A stretch of DNA of 5,686 nucleotides from NCBI GenBank assembly GCA_016292775.1, contig JAEDFN010000070.1:1-5686 (forward strand), in the 5' to 3' direction. The position numbers and the translations under genes are program-made. This document shows, one piece after another, positions 1 through 5,686 of this stretch (position 1 is its first letter; each line of letters begins with the position of its first letter). The DNA comes from Paludibacteraceae bacterium (GTDB taxonomy: Bacteria > Bacteroidota > Bacteroidia > Bacteroidales > Paludibacteraceae). The notes below the pieces were generated by a model. The model saw nothing but the letters and a program-made list of their open reading frames with translations, searched no databases and was not told where the DNA came from.

Positions 1-159
1 CCGATTATTTACATCTTCCTACACGTAAACACTTGGAAAACACTCATTCACAATGAAGGATCTGTTCTTAACGGAGTGTTGCAAAAAACGGCAATGAATA
101 TGATTATCTTCACAATACTATTCCTCGCCGCAGCAATAATTTATTATTTCGTTAAATAA
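1..159 (+). CDS. C-terminal end of a membrane protein, possibly MenA-type prenyltransferase (partial)
   Basis: An open frame enters from the left edge in frame 1 and ends at a TAA at 157-159, giving 52 residues. The last 21 residues are a hydrophobic segment (about residues 32-51, rich in Ile, Phe, Leu and Ala) ending in a Lys, as expected for a terminal transmembrane helix. The spacing of residues before it (a TW pair, then G..LN..L..TA.NM.IF) resembles, from memory, the C-terminus of 1,4-dihydroxy-2-naphthoate prenyltransferase (MenA) of Bacteroidetes. MenA is a polytopic inner-membrane enzyme that attaches the isoprenoid tail in menaquinone synthesis. Only a short tail is visible and the active-site Asp-rich motifs lie outside the window, so the name is tentative; the coding frame and the membrane helix are firmer. 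The next gene starts 24 bases downstream on the same strand, so co-transcription is possible. Confidence 0.6.
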   Translation, partial: PIIYIFLHVNTWKTLIHNEGSVLNGVLQKTAMNMIIFTILFLAAAIIYYFVK

Positions 160-183
160 TATCATTCAGAAAAAATCTTAGTC

Positions 184-1869
184 ATGAGCCAAGAAATTTC
201 AATATCCACATGGAACGTCTATAACGACAGAGGGGCAATAAATACAGAAAAGGAGACCTCGATTTGTATCAATGCCGATAGAATTGAAATTGGTAAGCCA
301 TTGCCAATCAACGAAGAAGGGAGACAAATGCTCTTCCTCAACGAAATTCCGACAGTGACTTATTTCGACGGAGAAGCTCTTGACATCGAATATCATAACA
401 CCAACTACCAACTTCACGTACATGATACCAAAACAATAGAAAGCATTGAGTGCAGCAACAACTATGTAATTAAAACAAAAGAGATAAAAATTCAATTAAA
501 CGAGTATAGCTTTATCCAAAATACGAACTATAGGGGGATGTACCTCCATAGATCGTATAATTCACTGATAGAGAATGCCCTACCTGCAGCAGCAAAAGAT
601 GATAAAGAGGCGATAAAATATTTAATGTGGTGCGTAAACAACAACGAAAATTTATTTATTCTTACCCGCAAAACCATCGATTTCATCGAGAAAAATTGCA
701 AGAAAGAAAACAGATACGCCTATTATGTTTCCGCTCGATGCCACTATATCCTTCGCAGAGAAGAAAACTACAATAAACTGATGATAGACCGCGTAAAATC
801 GGCTTATTATGCCGGAATACCCGAAGCTGCCGTACTCATGGCAGAGATGTATCGCCTCGGAGAATTCGGCATTGCAGACTTTACCAAATTCAAAAAATAC
901 CTCCATGAAGGATTGGAAAATAATTGTGATTACGCGGCTCAGATAATGACTACAAGATTAATTTACGGTTGCTACTCAATACAAGCCGACAAAGAGAAGG
1001 CGGAAAAAGCCATAAAACAAGTATTGGAGTCGGATAACGACGACATAAACCCTAAATGGTATTTCCTTATGGGTGAATATACAAGAACCTTCGTTTCGCT
1101 CTCTGCGGCAAAACCCTATTATGAAAAGGCAATAGAGAATGGATTTTATACCGCATACAGCTATTTGGCTTTGGCATCAGCATGCAACGAAAATTACGAA
1201 ACCATCGACAATTCTCTTTACGAAAACATTCTTCAAAAAGGCATAGAAAAAAGAAACGGTAAAAGCTATTTATATATGGCTATCGATTATATAAATGAAT
1301 ACGAAAATCAAACAGAATATTTTAAGCAATGGATATATTCCAAAAAGATTGAGGAATTATTAAAACAGGCATACGACTTAGGCGAAGGGATAGCTGCAAC
1401 GGAATACGGAAAAATTTATTATTACGGTGAATATTACAAGCCGGAAGACGATGAAAAAGCCTTTGAATGGTTTGCAAAAGGGGCTCTTGCCGGCGACTAT
1501 GCAGGCTACGAAATGATGTACGAAATGATTAACAAACACTATATTGATAAAGACGAAAGATTTACTGATATGGTAGCTCTAAACGGCACACGACTGGGGT
1601 CGAAACTACTGCTTCCAAAAACCGTGATGGCATACACCTACGGCAGATTGACGGAATTCGCCTCGGAGATAGAACAATACTACTGCCCTATTTTCGACGA
1701 AGAACAACAAACGGAAAATACCGATGAAACCGACGAAATAAGCGATTTACAAACCAATATCGACGGGAAAATTATCAACGAAAAAGAGAGAGATGATGAG
1801 AGCTGTGAAGAGACGGAAAACGACGATATAGAAACCGACGACGATGGCAGATACGACGCTTGGGCATAA
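184..1869 (+). CDS. Sel1/TPR-like repeat protein with acidic C-terminal tail
   Basis: This is a 561-aa protein with no signal peptide or membrane segment, so probably cytoplasmic. Residues 1-110 look beta-rich and match no family I recognise. From about 130 to 495 it is alpha-helical, with units of Sel1/TPR type: the clearest are residues 210-245 (AGIPEAA..MAEMYRLGE, then a basic helix) and 402-440 (GIAATEYGKIYYYGEY, then EKAFEWFAKGALAGDYAG), with weaker copies around 290-333 and 355-400. Such repeats form solenoids that bind other proteins; the partner is unknown. Residues 505-561 are a disordered-looking tail with 25 Asp/Glu in 57 residues. The ATG at 184 is the first Met after the upstream stop at 157-159; no Shine-Dalgarno is seen, usual for Bacteroidetes. 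No promoter is evident in the 24-base gap, so it may be read from upstream. Repeat class is fairly sure; biological role is not known. Confidence 0.85.
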   Translation: MSQEISISTWNVYNDRGAINTEKETSICINADRIEIGKPLPINEEGRQMLFLNEIPTVTYFDGEALDIEYHNTNYQLHVHDTKTIESIECSNNYVIKTKEIKIQLNEYSFIQNTNYRGMYLHRSYNSLIENALPAAAKDDKEAIKYLMWCVNNNENLFILTRKTIDFIEKNCKKENRYAYYVSARCHYILRREENYNKLMIDRVKSAYYAGIPEAAVLMAEMYRLGEFGIADFTKFKKYLHEGLENNCDYAAQIMTTRLIYGCYSIQADKEKAEKAIKQVLESDNDDINPKWYFLMGEYTRTFVSLSAAKPYYEKAIENGFYTAYSYLALASACNENYETIDNSLYENILQKGIEKRNGKSYLYMAIDYINEYENQTEYFKQWIYSKKIEELLKQAYDLGEGIAATEYGKIYYYGEYYKPEDDEKAFEWFAKGALAGDYAGYEMMYEMINKHYIDKDERFTDMVALNGTRLGSKLLLPKTVMAYTYGRLTEFASEIEQYYCPIFDEEQQTENTDETDEISDLQTNIDGKIINEKERDDESCEETENDDIETDDDGRYDAWA

Positions 1870-1966
1870 ATAATTTCGCAAAGCAAAAGTCAAACAAAAA
1901 CCCGAATTTTTTAATTCAAAAGAAGATATTAACCAATAACAGAGCATAATACAAAAACAAAAAAAT

Positions 1967-2584
1967 ATGGAAAACTACCCTACCGAAATACAAGAAGCCG
2001 TTAAAATAATGTATGAAATGCGCGGCAACAGCGAAGGGATGATGACGTGGAAAAACTTCCCTTTAGCAAAAAAAATCATCACCCTGCTTGACAGCATTCC
2101 AAACCGTAGCGAGCACCACACTCCATACGATAAAATATTTATTCTCAACTTCATAATGGATAACATTTCATCGAGCGACACTCCCCGCTTTACCATAGAA
2201 ATAATGGAAAAAGAGCTCGCCTTGCTAAAAGAGGTTCTTCCGGCGGACTTGGAAGAATATAACGACCCGCTTACGGCGGAAGATATCGAAGAAGAACTAC
2301 AGATGTGGCGCGACTATATCGATACCGAGCATTTCAGCAATGACGAGTGGTGCAAAAAATACAGCCACTATATGAAATTCGACCCGATAGAGCGCAGCGA
2401 AATTTGGGAAGAGAAATATTACGAAATAGAATCGAAAATCGATGCCGAACTGATGAAAGAAGATATGCCGCGTGGACTCGGTTTTTGCTTTGCTTATTGG
2501 AGTTCGAAACATAAAGTACTCGCTGAAATGGGCATAGAATGGCAATCCCCGCAAGAGATGAATCCCGGAGTGGTTTTTGACTAA
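1967..2584 (+). CDS. Uncharacterised 205-aa acidic protein
   Basis: I do not recognise this family. The protein is soluble, with no signal peptide or transmembrane helix. Residues 5-95 look helical with a mixed charge pattern. Residues 103-165 are strongly acidic and rich in Trp and Tyr (EDIEEELQMW, EIWEEKYYEIESKID). The final segment, residues 167-205, differs in character and looks like a conserved core: PRGLGFCFAYWS, then a basic helix, then EWQSP.EMNPGVVFD at the very end. I recall similar C-termini in hypothetical proteins of Bacteroidales but no assigned function. The ATG at 1967 follows an A-rich leader (acaaaaacaaaaaaat) without a Shine-Dalgarno, normal for the phylum. It lies 97 bases after the Sel1-like gene on the same strand. 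No promoter matching TTTG-N20-TAnnTTTG is visible in that gap, so the two may share a transcript. A helper or immunity-like role is possible but unsupported. Confidence 0.8.
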   Translation: MENYPTEIQEAVKIMYEMRGNSEGMMTWKNFPLAKKIITLLDSIPNRSEHHTPYDKIFILNFIMDNISSSDTPRFTIEIMEKELALLKEVLPADLEEYNDPLTAEDIEEELQMWRDYIDTEHFSNDEWCKKYSHYMKFDPIERSEIWEEKYYEIESKIDAELMKEDMPRGLGFCFAYWSSKHKVLAEMGIEWQSPQEMNPGVVFD

Positions 2585-2796
2585 ACAATTTTCTTACTGA
2601 AAATAAATAATCGGCAAAACAATACCCATACCCAACCAATAATCTGTCATCTATCGACATCCCGGTGCACCAAGAAAAAATTATTCGCTCGGGCACAACT
2701 TATAGTTCACTTTTGCCATACAAGCTCACTTATACCGCATTAGCAGAAAAAAAACCTTAAAAACAAAGATTATCAAAGAAAAAAACGGCACTATTT
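2585..2796. other. Non-coding spacer upstream of the regulator promoter
   Basis: About 210 AT-rich bases between the 205-aa gene and the promoter of the S24 regulator. I see no plausible gene on either strand; the reverse-strand open frame that reaches into it reads as an antisense shadow. The only structures are a perfect 6-base inverted repeat directly after the stop codon (ATTTTC/GAAAAT, 2588-2604, 5-base loop), all but one pair per arm being A-T, and a loose GC-containing repeat (CCCG at 2661-2664, CGGG at 2690-2693). Neither is followed by a T-run, so a terminator cannot be called with confidence, although the strong promoter downstream suggests that transcription of the left gene group ends here. 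Confidence 0.5.
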
Positions 2797-2828
2797 TTTG
2801 GTTACATTAAAAAAAATGTTTAACTTTG
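2797..2828 (+). promoter_or_regulatory. Bacteroidetes-type promoter of the S24 regulator gene
   Basis: TTTG at 2797-2800 (-33 element) and TAACTTTG at 2821-2828 (-7 element) are separated by exactly 20 bases. Both match the known Bacteroidetes sigma-70 consensus TTTG-N19-21-TAnnTTTG. Transcription would start around 2833-2836, leaving a leader of about 20 bases before the ATG at 2856. The spacer is A-rich. It is the only full match to this consensus that I found in the window, and it probably also serves the NagB-LmbE gene downstream. Confidence 0.8.
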
Positions 2829-2847
2829 CTGTCGAAAAATTAAACAT
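2816..2847. promoter_or_regulatory. Inverted repeat over the -7 box, candidate autoregulatory operator
   Basis: ATGTTTAA (2816-2823) and TTAAACAT (2840-2847) are a perfect 8-base inverted repeat around a 16-base centre. Symmetry continues inward after one mismatch (TTT at 2825-2827 with AAA at 2836-2838) and outward after one mismatch (2813-2814 with 2849-2850). The left arm overlaps the -7 element and the right arm lies just past the predicted transcription start, so a dimer bound here would block RNA polymerase. LexA/CI-type proteins with an HTH and an S24 domain usually bind dyads at their own promoter; that this protein binds here is inference. The AT-rich composition leaves some chance of coincidence. 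Confidence 0.5.
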
Positions 2848-2855
2848 ATTGTACC

Positions 2856-3512
2856 ATGGCAGACCTGAGTGAAATAAAAAACATCCTGAAAGAACGAGGG
2901 ATAAAGATAAAAGATTTTTGTAAAGAACTGGATATCACGGAACAAGGATTTGCAAAAATAATACGCACCAACTCCACAAAAATAGAAACCTTAGAGTTGA
3001 TAGCAACGAAACTGAACGTACCGGTATCCCGTTTTTTCTCAAATGCGACGGCAACTGCACCGGACAATTATATGGACGTACCAATAGTAGCCGCATATGC
3101 CTATGCCGGATATCTTCGAGGTTTTGGCGACCCTGATTATGTAGATAGTCTACCTACCATGCCGGTATTGATAGATCGCAATTACAAAGGACATTACATG
3201 ATATTTGAAGTAAAAGGCGACAGTATGTTCAACGGTTCATCGGCATCATTAATGTCGGGCGATATGATTATGGCTCGTGAAGTAAGGCAAGAATATTGGC
3301 ATTCGAAACTGCATTACAAGAATTGGTATTTTATCATAGTACATCGCACGGAGGGGATATTAGTCAAGCAGATAATCGACCATGACGTAGAGAACGGCAT
3401 TATTACGTGTCACTCCCTCAACCCTTTATACGAAAATTTCACGATAAATCTATCAGACGTAGCTGCATTATATAATGTAGTATCGCTTGTAAGCAGGGAG
3501 ATGCGACTTTAA
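2856..3512 (+). CDS. LexA/CI-like transcriptional regulator (XRE HTH + S24 peptidase domain)
   Basis: This 218-aa protein has the two-domain layout of self-cleaving repressors. Residues 4-61 form an XRE-type helix-turn-helix (KIKDFCKELDITEQGFAKII, then a helix ending in the typical LNVPVSRFF). A linker at about 62-74 leads to an S24 domain. There, A84-G85 (YAGYL) is the likely cleavage site, S123 in VKGDSMFNG the nucleophile and K171 in GILVKQI the general base, all intact. Family knowledge: RecA filaments trigger cleavage in LexA and CI, relieving repression; whether RecA or another signal acts here cannot be seen. It is not clearly LexA itself: the GDP.Y.DSLP segment and Ser-Lys spacing of 48 residues fit the broad Bacteroidetes group of S24 regulators, some of which are phage repressors. 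No phage genes lie nearby. It has its own promoter with a dyad over it, suggesting autorepression, and is followed after 34 bases by the NagB-LmbE gene, its likely target. Confidence 0.9.
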   Translation: MADLSEIKNILKERGIKIKDFCKELDITEQGFAKIIRTNSTKIETLELIATKLNVPVSRFFSNATATAPDNYMDVPIVAAYAYAGYLRGFGDPDYVDSLPTMPVLIDRNYKGHYMIFEVKGDSMFNGSSASLMSGDMIMAREVRQEYWHSKLHYKNWYFIIVHRTEGILVKQIIDHDVENGIITCHSLNPLYENFTINLSDVAALYNVVSLVSREMRL

Positions 3513-3546
3513 CAAGAAACAAAAGTGGTAATTAAATAATACGATA

Positions 3547-5535
3547 ATGAAAACCAACCTTAGTTCGCAAATAGTATTGCGACAAATTCCGAAAAAGTAT
3601 TATCAACCGGACTCGGCATTAGAAGCATCCGGCATTTCACGTTACGAAAAAATCAACACCTTTATTGCACAATCGGCAAGAGAAGGGGCAAAAAAAGCAG
3701 CCTTTGAAGTAGCCGAATTGATACGCACAAAAGCAGCAAAAGGTGAGAAATGCGTACTTGGTCTCAACAGCGGCCGCTCGCCGATAGAATTCTACGAAGA
3801 GCTCGTACGCCTACACAAAGAAGAGGGCCTTAGCTTTGCCAACGTTGTGGTATTCAACCTATTCGAGTATTACCCTTTGGATATCAATTTCCAACAAAGC
3901 TGTCTTAACCAAATCAAGACAATGCTCTTTGACCATATCGATATTCCAAAAGAAAACATCTACTCTCCGGACTCCACAATACCACAATCACAAATCTTTG
4001 AATATTGCAATAATTACGAGCAGAAAATAGAAGAATTCGGAGGGATAGATTACCAGATATTGGGCATCGGCGGCGTTGGAAATATCGGATTTAACGAGCC
4101 CGGCTCACAACCTACATCTCACACGCGCCTCATACTATTGGACCCCACATCGCGCAAAGAAGCGGTACGACTCTTTGGAACAATAGAAAAAGTGCCTGCC
4201 GGCGCCATCACCCTCGGCGTGGGAACAATACTGAAAGCACGCAAAATAGCCCTTTTTGCTTGGGGCGAGAGTAAAGCCGATATTGTACACACTATCATAG
4301 AGGGTAAAATAAGCGACCAATACCCTGCTTCTTACCTGCAAATGCACGACAATACAACTATTTATCTCGACATCCATTCCGCATCAAACCTCACTCGAAT
4401 TTCGCACCCTTGGCTGGTAACCTCTTGTGAATGGAACGATAAACTCGTGCGCCGCGCTATTGTATGGCTCTGCTTGAAATTAAACAAGCCGATATTAAAA
4501 TTAACAAATAAAGACTATAACGAGAACGGCTTAAGCGAATTACTCGCCACATTCGGATCGGCCTACAATGTCAATATCAAGATTTTCAATGATTTGCAAC
4601 ACACCATCACCGGATGGCCGGGAGGCAAACCAAATGCCGACGACTCTTTCCGACCGGAGCGTTCAAAACCATATCCTAAGCGTGTAATGGTATTCTCGCC
4701 ACACCCTGACGACGACGTTATCTCTATGGGTGGCACAATGAAACGCCTTGTAGACCAACAACATGAGGTACACGTATGCTACGAAACATCGGGCAACATC
4801 GCAGTAGGTGACGACGAAATTATTCGTTTCATTGCCTTTGTAAAAGGATTCACCGACATGTTCGACCCTAATAACAAGCAGATAATTTCCAAATACGAAG
4901 AGATAAGAAATTTCTTATTGACAGAAAAAGGCGACAATGATATCGACACCTACGACGTCAGGATGCTGAAGGGATTATTGCGACGCGGAGAGGCAAAAGC
5001 GGCATGCAGATATATGGGTTTACGCTCAAAGAATGTGCATTTCTTGAACCTGCCGTTTTATGAGACGGGCACGATAAAGAAAGGAGATTTAACGGAAAAA
5101 GATATTGCTATCGTCAAAGAGGCGATATTATCGGTAAAACCGCATCAAATATATGTAGCCGGGGACCTTGCAGACCCACACGGCACGCACAAAGTATGTC
5201 TTGACGCAGTGCTTGCAGCCATCGACGAGATAAAAGACGAAGAGTGGATGAAAGAATGCCGCATATGGATGTACCGCGGGGCCTGGATGGAGTGGGAAAT
5301 CGACCATATAGAGATGGCGGTACCACTATCACCGGAGGAATTACGCTCAAAGCGCAACGCCATCCTCAAGCATCAATCGCAGATGGAAGGAGCCCCATTC
5401 CTCGGCAATGACGAGCGCCTTTTCTGGCAACGCAGTGAAGAGCGAAATAAAGCCACTGCCGACCTCTACAACCGCCTCGGCCTCGCCGCCTACGAAGCCA
5501 TCGAAGCCTTTGTACAATACATCCCGCTAAGATAA
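3547..5535 (+). CDS. nagB: NagB-like / LmbE-like fusion protein, 'glucosamine-6-phosphate deaminase' of Bacteroidetes type
   Basis: This 662-aa protein joins two domains. Residues 37-285 are NagB/sugar-phosphate isomerase-like (GLNSGRSP at 72-79, FNLFEYYPL at 103-111, NEPGS at 183-187, TR at 193-194). Residues 286-376 are a linker I recognise as conserved in this family. Residues 378-560 are LmbE/PIG-L-like (SPHPDDD at 384-390, DPHGTH at 543-548), with a helical tail ending EAFVQYIPLR. NagB enzymes convert glucosamine-6-phosphate to fructose-6-phosphate and ammonia; LmbE-type enzymes are zinc-dependent N-deacetylases. Here the deaminase residues equivalent to E. coli D72, D141 and H143 are F106, V177 and N179, and only E184 (E148) remains, so deaminase activity is doubtful. 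The deacetylase metal site (H386, D389, H548, with D388 as base) is intact. Length and the MKTNLSS start match family members I recall. No signal peptide, so cytoplasmic. Probably co-transcribed with the regulator 34 bases upstream. Family assignment is sure; activity is not. Confidence 0.93.
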   Translation: MKTNLSSQIVLRQIPKKYYQPDSALEASGISRYEKINTFIAQSAREGAKKAAFEVAELIRTKAAKGEKCVLGLNSGRSPIEFYEELVRLHKEEGLSFANVVVFNLFEYYPLDINFQQSCLNQIKTMLFDHIDIPKENIYSPDSTIPQSQIFEYCNNYEQKIEEFGGIDYQILGIGGVGNIGFNEPGSQPTSHTRLILLDPTSRKEAVRLFGTIEKVPAGAITLGVGTILKARKIALFAWGESKADIVHTIIEGKISDQYPASYLQMHDNTTIYLDIHSASNLTRISHPWLVTSCEWNDKLVRRAIVWLCLKLNKPILKLTNKDYNENGLSELLATFGSAYNVNIKIFNDLQHTITGWPGGKPNADDSFRPERSKPYPKRVMVFSPHPDDDVISMGGTMKRLVDQQHEVHVCYETSGNIAVGDDEIIRFIAFVKGFTDMFDPNNKQIISKYEEIRNFLLTEKGDNDIDTYDVRMLKGLLRRGEAKAACRYMGLRSKNVHFLNLPFYETGTIKKGDLTEKDIAIVKEAILSVKPHQIYVAGDLADPHGTHKVCLDAVLAAIDEIKDEEWMKECRIWMYRGAWMEWEIDHIEMAVPLSPEELRSKRNAILKHQSQMEGAPFLGNDERLFWQRSEERNKATADLYNRLGLAAYEAIEAFVQYIPLR

Positions 5536-5583
5536 ATTTTCTATAAAAAATAATTCTTTATTACAAGCAGGGCTGACACTTCT

Positions 5584-5610
5584 CTTGAGATGATAATTAC
5601 TATCTCCAAG
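5584..5610. other. Hairpin-forming repeat downstream of the NagB-LmbE gene
   Basis: CTTGAGATG (5584-5592) pairs with TATCTCCAAG (5601-5610) in eight Watson-Crick pairs plus one G-T, with C5607 bulged and an 8-base loop. It lies 49 bases after the stop codon. No T-run follows, so it is not a standard intrinsic terminator; it could be a 3'-end RNA structure or chance. An A/T-rich stretch at 5536-5563 lies between stop and hairpin and contains no convincing stem. Confidence 0.3.
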
Positions 5611-5647
5611 CTACGATGTGCTCCACACCTTTGGCAAGGAGTATCTT

Positions 5648-5686
5648 ATGGAAGACCTCACCGAATACATGAGGGAGAAAGGAGTG
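5648..5686 (+). CDS. Possible start of a further gene, cut by the window edge
   Basis: An ATG at 5648 is preceded, six bases away, by AAGGAG (5636-5641), a good Shine-Dalgarno sequence, and opens a frame of 13 codons (MEDLTEYMREKGV) up to the edge. The same frame is open back to a TAA at 5594-5596, and the residues before the ATG also look protein-like (YDVLHTFGKEYL), so translation could instead begin at the GTG at 5618, or the segment could be a remnant of a decayed gene. Composition is visibly richer in G and C than the spacer before it. The protein is too short to identify, and no TAnnTTTG promoter is seen upstream. Confidence 0.35.
   Translation, partial: MEDLTEYMREKGV

Noticed and set aside
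1904..1917. GAATT-TTTT-AATTC inverted repeat after the Sel1-like gene
   Set aside because: The stem is only five pairs, mostly A-T, with no following T-run; expected by chance in such AT-rich DNA and not enough for a terminator.
2588..2604. ATTTTC-TTACT-GAAAAT hairpin directly after the 205-aa gene as a terminator
   Set aside because: Perfect but short and almost all A-T, and followed by a mixed A-rich sequence instead of a T-run; mentioned in the spacer entry only.
2334..2696. Reverse-strand open frame of 120 codons overlapping the end of the 205-aa gene and the spacer
   Set aside because: Its translation is Cys-, Ser- and Arg-rich with no domain pattern, most of it is antisense to a well-supported gene, and no promoter lies before it.
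2761..2780. Reverse-strand promoter (CAAAGATTA reads TAATCTTTG on the minus strand)
   Set aside because: The spacing between TA and TTTG is three bases, not two, and there is no gene downstream on that strand.
2816..2872. 18-codon frame (ATG at 2816) overlapping the start of the S24 regulator gene in another frame
   Set aside because: Its ATG lies upstream of the transcription start predicted from the promoter boxes, so it would not be on the transcript; no ribosome-binding signal.
2856..3512. Calling the S24 regulator a prophage repressor and the region a prophage
   Set aside because: The family allows it, but no integrase, phage structural or replication gene and no attachment repeat is visible in the window, and the neighbour is a metabolic-type gene.
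5626..5633. CACCTTTG as a -7 box for the possible gene at 5648
   Set aside because: The first base of TAnnTTTG is wrong and no TTTG lies 19-21 bases upstream.

Overview
The window looks like ordinary chromosome from a member of the Bacteroidetes, most likely Bacteroidales. Three things point there. The 662-codon gene is a NagB-like domain fused to a LmbE-like domain, an architecture I know from that phylum. The one clear promoter fits the Bacteroidetes pattern TTTG-N20-TAnnTTTG rather than -35/-10 boxes. The starts of the internal genes sit behind A-rich leaders without a Shine-Dalgarno sequence. The DNA is AT-rich by eye, and all genes read on the + strand. I see no tRNA, rRNA, CRISPR array, complete insertion sequence or phage structural gene.

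Left part (1-2584): the window opens inside the last 52 codons of a membrane protein, possibly the menaquinone prenyltransferase MenA. After 24 bases comes a 561-aa soluble protein with Sel1/TPR-type helical repeats, an unrecognised N-terminal region and a very acidic C-terminal tail. After 97 bases comes a 205-aa protein I do not recognise, with a conserved-looking C-terminal segment. Same strand and short gaps make a shared transcript plausible, but the link between these proteins is unknown.

Middle (2585-2855): a 271-base gap carries the clearest regulatory signal, a Bacteroidetes-type promoter at 2797-2828. An 8+8-base perfect inverted repeat (2816-2847) overlaps its -7 box and the predicted transcription start, which suggests an operator.

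Right part (2856-5535): this promoter drives a LexA/CI-like regulator (XRE helix-turn-helix plus S24 peptidase, with an intact Ala-Gly cleavage site and Ser/Lys dyad). After only 34 bases, with no visible promoter, comes the NagB-LmbE fusion protein. In the NagB-like half the residues equivalent to E. coli Asp72, Asp141 and His143 are Phe, Val and Asn, while the LmbE-like half keeps its metal site. The usual name 'glucosamine-6-phosphate deaminase' may therefore be wrong for this protein. The pair suggests an autoregulated operon in which a self-cleavable repressor controls an amino-sugar-related enzyme or sensor; that is inference.

The last 151 bases hold a weak hairpin and perhaps the first codons of another gene that runs off the window. 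I see no strong case for a wholly new system. The best leads are the degenerate NagB active site, the regulator's operator-like dyad, and the uncharacterised Sel1/205-aa pair.
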